A DNA stretch of 16,706 nt. Source: Minisyncoccota bacterium. GTDB lineage: Bacteria; Patescibacteriota; Microgenomatia; UBA1400; PJMF01. Below are positions 7,507 to 14,275 of the stretch, one piece after another. The DNA is taken from contig JAAZKO010000026.1 in NCBI GenBank assembly GCA_012799795.1, positions 1 through 16,706 of the forward strand, written 5' to 3'. The notes under the pieces are model-generated. The model was not told the origin of the DNA. It saw nothing but the letters and a program-made list of their open reading frames with translations, and did not search any database. How positions within the stretch are numbered: the stretch's first letter is position 1; every line of letters begins with the position of its first letter. The position numbers and the translations under genes are program-made.

Positions 7507-8466
7507 ATGGAGAAAGCTTTAGCTTTATATATACCAGTTTTACATGAGGGCTACTGTTTATTTTTAGAAAAAAATCAAGATGCTAAAGAATTATTTTTAT
7601 TTGACCAAGCACTTTTACGTCAATGGCCAAACTTTGATTATGTAAAAAAAGACATTCGAGCGCTAGATGGTCAGTTAATAAGACAAGCTTTAAGCCAGTT
7701 TTTTCCTGATTTAGACATAAAAATTGTCAAAAATCAGCAGGACTGGCAAGATTTTTTAGTTTGGATTAAAGATAATAAGCGAGACTGGGTGCTAAGCAAT
7801 GATGATTTGGGCAGACACTTAGCCGAAGCGTATTTAGCTGAGCAAAAAATTAGTTTTGCTTCCTTTTTCTTGCGTTGGGATAGAGCAGCAGTTGAGCTGG
7901 CAGCTAATCAATTAGGCGGTGGAGCACGAGCTGAAAAAACAGTAGCAGATCGAATAATTAGTCAAGATAGTTTTGAAAAAAAAGTAATGAAACAAGCTTT
8001 TGTTCAAGCTAATTACAGCAATGATTGGTGGCGACAGGTGGGAGTTGTGTTTATGAGGGATGGGGAAGTTTTAATCACTGCTTACAACCAGCATCTACCC
8101 AGCTCACAAGAGCAATACTTTAGTGGGGATCCGCGTAGTTTTTTTTCTTCTGGAGAGATGATTGAGTTAAGCAACTCTATTCATGCTGAGGCGCTCGCTA
8201 TCGCTCGCGCCGCCAGCCAAGGCATTGCCCTGGCCGGAGCAGATTTATTTGTAACTACTTTTCCTTGCCCAATTTGCGCCAAACAAGTAGCTGCTGCTGG
8301 CATTAAGCGTCTCTATTACAATGAAGGCTATGCTGTTTTAGATGGTTGGCAAGTGTTAAAGAGCGCTGGAATTGAAATTATTCGAGTTAAGTTTAGCCAA
8401 GAAGAAGAGCAGGAGTTAATGACTGAAAAATTAAAGTCTAGTAATCTTAAAAAGCGCTATTCTTGA
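7507..8466 (+). CDS. dCMP deaminase-type protein with extra N-terminal domain
   Basis: The C-terminal half (about 165-310) of this 319-residue protein is a zinc-dependent deaminase of the dCMP deaminase/ComEB type: GVVFMRDGEVLITAYNQ, then His226-Ala-Glu228 and Pro-Cys254-Pro-Ile-Cys257, giving one His and two Cys zinc ligands and the catalytic Glu. It probably converts dCMP to dUMP, feeding thymidylate synthase. The N-terminal 150 residues are not part of the usual fold; they start LALYIPVLHEGYCLFL, include KKDIRALDGQLIRQAL, and end near ASFFLRWDRAAVE. I recognise no known domain there. Simple dCMP deaminases are about 150-170 residues, so this is twice that length. The gene follows the nucleotidyltransferase after 18 bases with no clear Shine-Dalgarno site. 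Another cytosine-type substrate is possible. Confidence 0.82.
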   Translation: MEKALALYIPVLHEGYCLFLEKNQDAKELFLFDQALLRQWPNFDYVKKDIRALDGQLIRQALSQFFPDLDIKIVKNQQDWQDFLVWIKDNKRDWVLSNDDLGRHLAEAYLAEQKISFASFFLRWDRAAVELAANQLGGGARAEKTVADRIISQDSFEKKVMKQAFVQANYSNDWWRQVGVVFMRDGEVLITAYNQHLPSSQEQYFSGDPRSFFSSGEMIELSNSIHAEALAIARAASQGIALAGADLFVTTFPCPICAKQVAAAGIKRLYYNEGYAVLDGWQVLKSAGIEIIRVKFSQEEEQELMTEKLKSSNLKKRYS

Positions 8467-8509
8467 ATTTTTTGATTTACTAAATTAACAGAAATTGATT
8501 TGGCTTAAA

Positions 8510-9373
8510 ATGTCAAAAAAAATCGAATTGTTGAATCCAGGGGCTGTTTTGACCGATGTTGATCGTACTTTGCTTAATAATAATCGCCAACTATCAGAAA
8601 AAAACCAAGAAGCTATTAGAAATTACCTAAATGAATGTCGGCAAAACCCGCAGTTTCCAAGATTGGCTTTATGCACCGCTCGTCACCCAGCTGCTTTAAT
8701 TAATACAGTATTACCCATCTTTGCTGAACTTGTTCCAGAATCAGTCCATGTAGTTTGTGATGGCGCAATGTTAATTGACGCCAAAGGCAAAGTAATTTGG
8801 CAAGAGGCAATTGATCCTTCTTTAGTAAAACAGATCTGTCGAGATGTAGAAAGCTTGGGAGGAAGTTTTGCTTTTGGCAATGGTGAGGTTTTTTATTGCG
8901 GAAATGCTTTTTTAGAAGAAAGACTAGAAGGCAATGAGCCAATTGAGTTCTTACCCTCTATAACTATCAAAGATGAAGAGAGCTGGACGACCACCCTAAT
9001 TATAGTTAATCACCTGAACGAAGCAGTGGAAGAATATCTTCGTGGTCTAAAAGATAAACTAAGCTTACACTTACAAAAGATTTTAAGCACATTTAATCAC
9101 CAATATTATTACAACCTAACTTTAGATAATGTGTCTAAAGCTAAAGGTTTAAGGAAATGGGCTGAATATTATCATTTAAATGCAGAAAACATTGTTATGA
9201 TTGGTGATAGTGAAAATGATATTGAAGCGATGGAGGTTGGAATTGGTGTAGCGGTGGCCAACGCTAAGCCAGCAGTTAAAGAAGTTGCTAGATTGGTTTT
9301 AGAGCAATCAAACGATGACTGCGCAGTAGCTTGCTTTTTACAGGAAATATTAAAAACAATGGCTAAGCCTTAG
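8510..9373 (+). CDS. HAD-superfamily phosphatase, Cof type
   Basis: This 287-residue haloacid dehalogenase-fold hydrolase dephosphorylates small phosphorylated metabolites. It has motif I DVDRTLL, motif II Thr in LCTARH, motif III Lys in VSKAKGL, and motif IV IGDSENDIEAM. A central cap of about 130 residues fits the type IIB (Cof) subfamily of sugar and nucleotide phosphatases. The substrate is not predictable. The ATG at 8510 is preferred over an in-frame TTG at 8495; neither has a good ribosome-binding site. It lies 43 bases after the deaminase gene and is probably co-transcribed. Its last 11 bases overlap the convergent HIT-protein gene, leaving no intergenic terminator. Confidence 0.85.
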   Translation: MSKKIELLNPGAVLTDVDRTLLNNNRQLSEKNQEAIRNYLNECRQNPQFPRLALCTARHPAALINTVLPIFAELVPESVHVVCDGAMLIDAKGKVIWQEAIDPSLVKQICRDVESLGGSFAFGNGEVFYCGNAFLEERLEGNEPIEFLPSITIKDEESWTTTLIIVNHLNEAVEEYLRGLKDKLSLHLQKILSTFNHQYYYNLTLDNVSKAKGLRKWAEYYHLNAENIVMIGDSENDIEAMEVGIGVAVANAKPAVKEVARLVLEQSNDDCAVACFLQEILKTMAKP

Positions 9374-9833
9374 TTTTTTCTCCACCAATCTTAATTCTCA
9401 CTGGAACAAAATCAGGACTGTCTAAATCTGGTTCAATCAATTGAACGTGCAAGTGGTTGATGGTGCCAGCACTATAATCGGTATCACCAAAACGCATGGC
9501 AAGTCCGCCACCCTTAATCTTGAAGCTCTGTTCAATTTCTGTAATTAATTCAAACAATTCTTGGCCCGCAGTTGGTGATAGATCACTTAAGCTGACAGCG
9601 TGTACTTTGTAAATCAATAAAAAATGATGCTTAGTATGTTTATATGGCCATTGGTTTTTAGTAACTATCCAAAATTTAGTCTCTTTAAGAATAGGTTGTT
9701 TATGATATTTGCAAAGATTTTCTCGACAAAATGGACAATGCTCGGCCTCAGCAACGTCTTTCATGACTAATTTTTGTTCTTCCTCTCTAGCATTATCCAG
9801 ATTTATGAATTGAGTTTTTTGTTTTTTTGTCAT
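9363..9833 (-). CDS. HIT-family protein with HxHxQ site and zinc-type motif
   Basis: This 156-residue protein belongs to the histidine-triad superfamily of nucleotide hydrolases and transferases. NHLHVQLIEP near the C-terminus gives His-x-His-x-Gln, the form typical of the GalT-like branch rather than the classical HxHxHxx hydrolases. An N-terminal CPFCRENLCKYH could bind zinc, as in some HIT proteins. FWIVTKNQWPY and HHFLLIYKVH fit the HIT beta-sheet core. Likely substrates are AMP- or UMP-linked small molecules; the exact one is unknown. The ATG at 9833 lies 2 bases after the thyA stop, so it is probably co-expressed with thyA. An upstream in-frame TTG would give 9 more residues and overlap thyA. 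The 3' end overlaps the HAD gene. Confidence 0.8.
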   Translation of the reverse strand: MTKKQKTQFINLDNAREEEQKLVMKDVAEAEHCPFCRENLCKYHKQPILKETKFWIVTKNQWPYKHTKHHFLLIYKVHAVSLSDLSPTAGQELFELITEIEQSFKIKGGGLAMRFGDTDYSAGTINHLHVQLIEPDLDSPDFVPVRIKIGGEKTKA

Positions 9834-9835
9834 GT

Positions 9836-10708
9836 TTACACTGCCACCGGAATATTCCAAATTCCTGGATGAGCTTGATAATTCTCTAAAGTAAAATCTT
9901 CTTTGCGGAAAGCAAAAAGATCTTTAACCTGTGGATTTAATTTCATTTGTGGGAGGGGTTTCACTTCGCGATCAAGCATTATTTTAACTGCCTCAATTTG
10001 GTCAACGTAAATATGAGCATCAGAGAAACTGTGGACAAATTCATCAGCTTCTAAATTAAGTACTTGAGCAATCATCATTGTTAAAGCTGCGTATTGCACC
10101 ATATTAGAAGGGACGCCGATAGGCACATCGGCACTGCGTTGGAAAATGTGTAAAGTGAGTTTATTATTAATGATTCTTAGGTGAATCCAACCGTGACAAG
10201 GACAAACTAGTACTTTTTGCGTGCGTCCTTTGATGCGCATAGTGTATTGAGGTATCCAAGGACTTATAAAATGAGTACGTAAATGCGGTTTTTCACGCAT
10301 TTGCTGCAAAATGTTGGCAAATTGATTATAATTTTCTCCCTCAGCAGTGGGAAAATCGTGGAAAGCAGCTCCGTAAGATCCTGGACCCATATCACCAATT
10401 TCTAGATTTCGTTTTTTAGCTTTGGCTTCAGTACCCCAAGCTTTCCACCAATAGCAGCCGTAACTTTCTAATTCTTTGATAGTTCTGGCGCCATTGATAA
10501 AGGCGATAATCTCAGCAATCGCTTGTTGCCAAATTTTCTCACTCAATTTACGCTCAGTGATAGCGGGAAAACCTTCTTTTAGCTTGTAATGCATTGGTTT
10601 AGGTCCAATGATAGTCAGAGCATCAGTTCCTTGAGGAGTGCTTACTTTTTGTCCGTGGTCAAGAATTTCTGCTAATAATTGTTGATATTGAGATCGTTGT
10701 TTTTCCAT
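9836..10708 (-). CDS. thyA: Thymidylate synthase (ThyA type), divergent
   Basis: ThyA methylates dUMP to dTMP using methylene-tetrahydrofolate, leaving dihydrofolate. The protein has 290 residues from this start. Catalytic Cys171 lies in VCPCHGWIHL (family usually PPCH), followed by FQRSADVPIGVPSN, matching the phosphate-binding QRSxDxxLGxPxN, and SDAHIYVDQIEAV near the C-terminus. The N-terminal QYQQLLAEILDHG aligns with the start of E. coli ThyA, which favours the ATG at 10708 over an in-frame ATG at 10735. An extended -10 ends 7 bases before 10708, suggesting a leaderless mRNA. It is followed closely by the HIT gene and divergent from the CofE-like gene. Sequence around the active site departs from classical ThyA, but the key residues are present. 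Confidence 0.87.
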   Translation of the reverse strand: MEKQRSQYQQLLAEILDHGQKVSTPQGTDALTIIGPKPMHYKLKEGFPAITERKLSEKIWQQAIAEIIAFINGARTIKELESYGCYWWKAWGTEAKAKKRNLEIGDMGPGSYGAAFHDFPTAEGENYNQFANILQQMREKPHLRTHFISPWIPQYTMRIKGRTQKVLVCPCHGWIHLRIINNKLTLHIFQRSADVPIGVPSNMVQYAALTMMIAQVLNLEADEFVHSFSDAHIYVDQIEAVKIMLDREVKPLPQMKLNPQVKDLFAFRKEDFTLENYQAHPGIWNIPVAV

Positions 10709-10724
10709 AAGTTCTAATATATCA
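10709..10724 (-). promoter_or_regulatory. Extended -10 promoter of thyA, leaderless geometry
   Basis: On the minus strand TGATATATT (10724 down to 10716) is an extended -10 followed by 7 bases and ATG at 10708. The predicted mRNA starts at or next to the start codon. The TATA-rich core also overlaps possible -10 sequences on the plus strand for the divergent CofE-like gene, so the two promoters may interfere. Confidence 0.55.
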
Positions 10725-10747
10725 TAAAGCCGCATTGAAAGAATTTT

Positions 10748-11548
10748 ATGAAGGTAATTGCTCTCAAAACTCCAATGATCGAAATTGGTCAGGAACTTAG
10801 ACCAATTATTAATCAAAGTATTAAAGAAAACTTCCCTGAAGGTTTACCGGAACGTTCAGTTTTAGTGGTAACGTCCAAGATTATTGCTTATGAACAAAAA
10901 CGTTTGGTGCCAAGCTTAGCGGCACAAAAGGGCAGAGAGGTGAGTCGAGATGAAGAACGCGCTTTTAAACATGAATTAGTAGCTCAGGAAGCTGATTATT
11001 ATTTAGATCCTCACAGTTCTAAATATGATTTGATGTTGACCATTGCTGAAGCAACTTTAATGGTTAATGCTGGCATTGATGAGTCTAATGCTAATGATAA
11101 TTATGTGTTGTGGCCAAAAAATTTATATGCTGAAGCTGAAAAAATTTGGCGTAACCTCAGAGAAGATTTTGCAGTCAAAGAAGTGGGGGTAATTATTCCT
11201 GATAGTCGCTCAATTCCTTTGCGTTGGGGAGTGGTTGGCACGTCATTGGCTAGTTGTGGTTTTCATCCATTAAATAATCGAGTCGGCGACAAAGATTTAT
11301 TTGGAAGAGAAATTAAGATGGTGCAAGTTAATGTAGCTGAAGCCTTAGCTACTGCGGCAGTTTTTGAAATGGGTGAAGTGGAAGAGCGAACACCACTAGC
11401 GCTCATTACTGACAGTAAAATGATTGAATTTATGGATCGGCCACTAAATGATCAAGAATTAGCTGATTTAAGGATTGAAGCTGAAGATGACATGTATGGA
11501 CCCCTGTTAAGCAGTGTTAATTGGCAAAAAGGTAAAAGAAATGAATGA
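10748..11548 (+). CDS. CofE-like gamma-glutamyl ligase
   Basis: This 266-residue protein resembles the F420-0:gamma-glutamyl ligase family, which adds glutamate through a gamma bond using a nucleoside triphosphate. Supporting segments are VLVVTSKIIAYEQKRLV, the central VNAGIDESNANDNYVLWP, IIPDSRSIPLRWGVVGTS, and VNVAEALATAAVFEMGE. No other F420 gene is visible here. A CofE homologue of Chlamydia (CT611) has been reported to replace folylpolyglutamate synthase, and this gene sits between thyA and a DHFR-like gene, so folate polyglutamylation is the attractive inference. The ATG at 10748 has only a weak AAAG-type site upstream. The end overlaps the next gene by 8 bases. An F420 role remains possible. 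Confidence 0.8.
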   Translation: MKVIALKTPMIEIGQELRPIINQSIKENFPEGLPERSVLVVTSKIIAYEQKRLVPSLAAQKGREVSRDEERAFKHELVAQEADYYLDPHSSKYDLMLTIAEATLMVNAGIDESNANDNYVLWPKNLYAEAEKIWRNLREDFAVKEVGVIIPDSRSIPLRWGVVGTSLASCGFHPLNNRVGDKDLFGREIKMVQVNVAEALATAAVFEMGEVEERTPLALITDSKMIEFMDRPLNDQELADLRIEAEDDMYGPLLSSVNWQKGKRNE

Positions 11549-12119
11549 AAAGCAAAGATCAAGAATTAAAGATACTTTAATTGTGGCTACTAGTAAGGAC
11601 GGTTTTATCAGCCCGGCAGATGGGGTGAAACTACCTTCAACTAAGTGGACGAGTAAAGAAGATTACCAATTTTTTACGGAAAAAACTCAGGAAATTGGAG
11701 TAATGATTATGGGTCGGGCTACTTATGAAACAATTGCTCGCCCTTTACCGAGACGCCTCATTGTTGTTTTAACTCGCGACAGCGAAAAACAAGCAGAAGC
11801 AGCTCGCCGAAAATTGAAAATGGATTATTTACCTAATAATTTGCGCTTTACCAGCAAATCTCCTCAAGAGATTTTACAGTCTTTGGCTAACGAAGGCTAT
11901 CAGCAAGTGGCTCTTTGTGGTGGGGCTAGTTTGTACCAATTATTTACTAAAGAAAATCTGGTGGATGAAATGTTTATTACTATTGAGCCAATTGAGTTTG
12001 GTGATGGGATAAAATTGTTTGAAAATAATAAAATTTATGGTAATTTTCAATTAATTAAAGAAACTCCACTCAATAAACAGGGTACGATCTTGCAACACTG
12101 GTTGAGAAGATTAAATTGA
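11541..12119 (+). CDS. Dihydrofolate reductase-like protein (RibD C-terminal fold)
   Basis: This 192-residue protein has the DHFR/RibD-C fold that uses NADPH to reduce pterins or related rings. Visible features are the N-terminal LIVATSKDGFISPADG, then VMIMGRATYETIARPLPRRLIVVLTR, matching the DHFR pattern MGRxTxExIxRPLPxR, and CGGASLYQLF with a C-terminal VDEMFITIEPIEFGDGIKLF. It probably regenerates tetrahydrofolate from the dihydrofolate made by ThyA. It is somewhat longer than E. coli DHFR and its C-terminal half looks RibD-like, so a riboflavin-type reductase is the main alternative; no other riboflavin gene is near. The ATG at 11541 overlaps the ligase gene by 8 bases and has AAGG about 8 bases upstream. 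Confidence 0.8.
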   Translation: MNEKQRSRIKDTLIVATSKDGFISPADGVKLPSTKWTSKEDYQFFTEKTQEIGVMIMGRATYETIARPLPRRLIVVLTRDSEKQAEAARRKLKMDYLPNNLRFTSKSPQEILQSLANEGYQQVALCGGASLYQLFTKENLVDEMFITIEPIEFGDGIKLFENNKIYGNFQLIKETPLNKQGTILQHWLRRLN

Positions 12120-12140
12120 GTGGAATTAACTAATTGCTGA

Positions 12141-12344
12141 CTAAGATTTTTTTAAAATATCTTCAATCTCCTGCTCAGTTATAATTCCTTGCTTAATTAA
12201 TTCAGCAAACTGCTTTTTCATCAATTCTAATTGTAATTCAGGGGAGTTTTTTCTTATATGCTCAGCAAATCTTTTAGCATCTTCAATTGCTTGAGCTTTT
12301 GGAGGTAGCTCTTGTTGCATTTCTAGTCTTTGTTCTTGTTTCAT
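12141..12344 (-). CDS. Small SHOCT-like helical protein
   Basis: This 67-residue, charged, probably all-helical protein has no membrane segment. The C-terminal LIKQGIITEQEIEDILKK resembles the SHOCT short helical motif, found at the ends of many bacterial proteins and thought to mediate oligomerisation. The N-terminal half is rich in Gln and Glu. AAGGA (12348-12352 on the plus strand, read in reverse) precedes the ATG with only a 3-base gap, a short but usable spacing. It lies after the metallo-hydrolase gene on the same strand with a 60-base gap and is convergent to the DHFR-like gene. Function unknown. Confidence 0.6.
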   Translation of the reverse strand: MKQEQRLEMQQELPPKAQAIEDAKRFAEHIRKNSPELQLELMKKQFAELIKQGIITEQEIEDILKKS

Positions 12345-12404
12345 ATGTCCTTATTTTAATTGTTAATGGTTTTTTTGCTAGTAGTGTTTGGTTTTCTAAA
12401 TTTT

Positions 12405-13013
12405 TTAATAAAAGCTTCTACCATGTCCTGGTAAGGCTAGGGAGTAGAATCCATCCTTTTTCAGTTTTTTAAGTTTACTTAAGCTTTTAAGCAAATCTTG
12501 ATGATTACTGTAAGCAAAATCAGTGCGCCCCACGCCATCAGCAAAAAGAGTGTCACCAGTAAATAGGTAAGTTTCATCATTGTCTTGCTTTTCACTTAAT
12601 AAGGCGATTCCTCCTGGAGTATGGCCGGGAGTGTGAATTACTTTGAGAGTTTCTTTACCCAATTTAATGATTTGCCCGTCAGAGAGAGCCTGATTGGCTT
12701 TAGGCACTGGATCAATCTCCCTGTCCATCCAATGGCGGGCGCTGTTTTGAGCCTGAGTTATTAAAAAATTATCAGCACTATGCAACATAATTGGCAGTTT
12801 TGGCCAAGCAGTGGCTAAACTCAGTAAACCCAAGCAATGATCGAAATGACCGTGAGTTAAAAGCACAGCTTTTAAACTTAGATTTTGCCGACTCAATTCT
12901 TCATTTAAAAAATCTCCATCATCGGCAGGATCAATAATTAAAGCTTCCTGTCCGTTATCTAATAGGTAGCAATTAGTTTGTAAATCTCCCAATATAAAAG
13001 TCTGTAAATTCAT
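12405..13013 (-). CDS. Metallo-beta-lactamase-fold hydrolase (glyoxalase II-like)
   Basis: This 202-residue cytosolic hydrolase binds two metal ions. The metal motif THGHFDHC is followed by HTPGHTPGG, GDTLFADGVGRTDF and a C-terminal LPGHG, in the order and spacing of the GloB-like branch that cleaves thioesters such as S-lactoylglutathione. Its short length without the extra glyoxalase II helical domain suggests a general YcbL-type hydrolase, and the natural substrate is unknown. The ATG at 13013 lacks a Shine-Dalgarno site; on the minus strand TAGACT ends 6 bases before the ATG, the leaderless spacing seen elsewhere, but with a weaker promoter match. It is divergent from dut. Confidence 0.87.
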   Translation of the reverse strand: MNLQTFILGDLQTNCYLLDNGQEALIIDPADDGDFLNEELSRQNLSLKAVLLTHGHFDHCLGLLSLATAWPKLPIMLHSADNFLITQAQNSARHWMDREIDPVPKANQALSDGQIIKLGKETLKVIHTPGHTPGGIALLSEKQDNDETYLFTGDTLFADGVGRTDFAYSNHQDLLKSLSKLKKLKKDGFYSLALPGHGRSFY

Positions 13014-13025
13014 TACTTTAGTCTA
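13014..13025 (-). promoter_or_regulatory. Weak leaderless-type -10 of the metallo-hydrolase gene
   Basis: TAGACT (13025 down to 13020, minus strand) matches TATAAT at four of six positions and lies 6 bases before the ATG. It is preceded by AGC rather than TGN. The spacing matches the stronger leaderless sites in the window, but the element alone would not be called. Confidence 0.3.
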
Positions 13026-13068
13026 GCTTATTTATCAAAAATTTGTTAGCATTGTCGCTGTAATGTGC

Positions 13069-13073
13069 GAGGA
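13069..13073 (+). promoter_or_regulatory. Shine-Dalgarno site deciding the dut start
   Basis: GAGGA lies 4 bases before the ATG at 13078. It supports that start over the in-frame ATG at 13063, which would place GAGGA inside the coding region. A weak extended -10 (TGTTAGCAT, 13044-13052) could give a leader of about 20 bases. Confidence 0.55.
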
Positions 13074-13077
13074 ATTC

Positions 13078-13512
13078 ATGAAAGTTAAGATCAAACGCTT
13101 CGATAAAACTATAGCTCTGCCAGCCTATAAAACAGCCGGCGCAGCTGCTTTAGATTTAGCTAGTAGAGAAGAAATTAGTATTGCAGCTGGCCAAATTGCT
13201 TATTTACCTCTAAATATTGCCTTACAAGTCCCAGCGGACAGTTTTGTTTTGATGGTGGCTCGCAGTTCTTTACATAAGAGAGGTTTAATGTTGATTAATG
13301 GAGTTGGCATTGGTGATAGTGATTATTGTGGTGATGATGATGAGTATCGAGCTGCAGTTTATAATTTTTCTAAAGAAACAGTGTTGCTTAAAAAGGGCGA
13401 GCGAGTAGTGCAAGTGATAGTGCTTAAAAGGGAGAGAGTAGAATGGGAAGAAGTGGATAGTTTTTCCAAAGAAAAAAATCGTGGTGGCTTTGGTAGTACT
13501 GGCAAAAATTAA
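13078..13512 (+). CDS. dut: dUTP diphosphatase
   Basis: Dut hydrolyses dUTP to dUMP, keeping uracil out of DNA and supplying thymidylate synthase. The five motifs of the trimeric dUTPase family are recognisable in 144 residues: motif 1 AGAAALDL (usually AGYDL), motif 2 ARSSLHKRGL, motif 3 GIGDSDYCGDDDEYRAAVYN, motif 4 GERVVQVIV and the flexible C-terminal motif 5 RGGFGSTG. Motif 3 has additional acidic residues after DYCG where the classical form has DYRGEI, a variant subgroup. The start was chosen from GAGGA just upstream. The gene is divergent from the metallo-hydrolase and 55 bases ahead of tmk, the next step towards dTTP. Confidence 0.92.
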   Translation: MKVKIKRFDKTIALPAYKTAGAAALDLASREEISIAAGQIAYLPLNIALQVPADSFVLMVARSSLHKRGLMLINGVGIGDSDYCGDDDEYRAAVYNFSKETVLLKKGERVVQVIVLKRERVEWEEVDSFSKEKNRGGFGSTGKN

Positions 13513-13541
13513 ATTGACTAATAGTTAGTTTCTTGTTTAGA

Positions 13542-13567
13542 TATAATTAAAAATTAGGAATAAACTT
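13542..13567 (+). promoter_or_regulatory. Promoter -10 and ribosome-binding site of tmk
   Basis: TATAAT at 13542-13547 is a perfect -10; a TTGACT at 13514-13519 matches a -35 well but sits 22 bases away, which is too far. The expected start near 13554 gives a short leader with AGGA at 13556-13559, 8 bases before the ATG. This is an ordinary leadered start, unlike several others in the window. Confidence 0.5.
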
Positions 13568-14272
13568 ATGAAATCTAAGGCTAAAACCGGTTTATTAATT
13601 ACTCTAGAGGGTGGGGAAGGTGGTGGCAAAACCACCCAAATTGTGCGTTTAAAAAATCATCTGGTTGAAGCGGGAAAAGATGTCGTGGTTTTGCGTGAGC
13701 CAGGTGGTACGGCAATTAGCGAGCAAATTCGCGAGGTGGTTTTATCTAGTAAAAATACAGGAATTGCTTTTACCACTGAGGTTTTATTGTTTCAAGCTGC
13801 TCGCTCGCAAATTTATCGAGAAATTGTTTTGCCTTCGCTAAAAGCGGGCAAAGTAGTGGTGATGGATCGATCTCGTGATAGTAGTGTGGTTTATCAGGGC
13901 ATGGTGAGAGGTTTTGGCATAGAATTAATTGAACAACTCAATGATATTTCAACAAAAAAAACTTACCCAGATATTACTTTTTTACTTGATATACCAGTAG
14001 ATATTGGTCTTAAAAGAAGAAATGGGGCGGGAGATGTAAATCGTTTAGATATGGAAGCTAAGGGTTTCCACCAAAAGGTACGCCAAGCTTATTTAACTTT
14101 AGCTAAGCAAGATCAGAAGCAACATGGCGAAAAGGCTCGTTGGGTGGTGATTGACGCTCGTCCTAGCATTAGTCAAGTAGAAAAAAATATTTGGCAAATA
14201 GTCAAAGATCTTTTAGGCAAAAAGGATTTGAGTTCCTGGGAAGATAAATTAGTTGATGTGGATTTAAAATAA
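13568..14272 (+). CDS. tmk: Thymidylate kinase
   Basis: Tmk phosphorylates dTMP to dTDP with ATP. The N-terminal LEGGEGGGKTTQ is the P-loop; REPGGTAISEQIR matches the substrate-binding segment; VVMDRSRDSSVVYQG is the DR(Y/S) motif, and FLLDIPVDIGLKRRNG leads into the lid region, which carries an arginine-rich stretch followed by NRLDMEAKGFHQKVR. At 234 residues it is slightly longer than usual, with about 15 charged residues extra at the C-terminus. AGGA 8 bases upstream supports the start. It stands between dut and recR; the recR start follows after 3 bases, so the two are probably co-transcribed. Confidence 0.95.
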   Translation: MKSKAKTGLLITLEGGEGGGKTTQIVRLKNHLVEAGKDVVVLREPGGTAISEQIREVVLSSKNTGIAFTTEVLLFQAARSQIYREIVLPSLKAGKVVVMDRSRDSSVVYQGMVRGFGIELIEQLNDISTKKTYPDITFLLDIPVDIGLKRRNGAGDVNRLDMEAKGFHQKVRQAYLTLAKQDQKQHGEKARWVVIDARPSISQVEKNIWQIVKDLLGKKDLSSWEDKLVDVDLK

Positions 14273-14275
14273 GTT

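Noticed and set aside
8472..8511. TTAACA (8485-8490) and TAAAAT (8506-8511) as a promoter for the HAD gene.
   Set aside because: The spacing is only 15 bases and the -10 would overlap the ATG at 8510, so the transcript would start inside the gene; co-transcription with the deaminase is more likely.
8683..8942. Two overlapping minus-strand ORFs inside the HAD gene.
   Set aside because: They are antisense to a well-supported phosphatase and show no recognisable protein features.
10709..10816. N-terminal extension of thyA to starts at 10735 or beyond.
   Set aside because: Frames beyond 10748 run into the divergent ligase gene, the extension does not align with ThyA N-termini, and the 10735 start would put the extended -10 inside the coding region. 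The 10735 start remains a minor alternative.
12287..12472. Hydrophobic plus-strand ORF of 61 codons that looks like a membrane protein.
   Set aside because: It lies antisense to the SHOCT-like gene and the end of the metallo-hydrolase gene, starts at a non-ATG codon and has no ribosome-binding site; hydrophobicity is expected from the complement of charged, Lys/Glu-rich codons.
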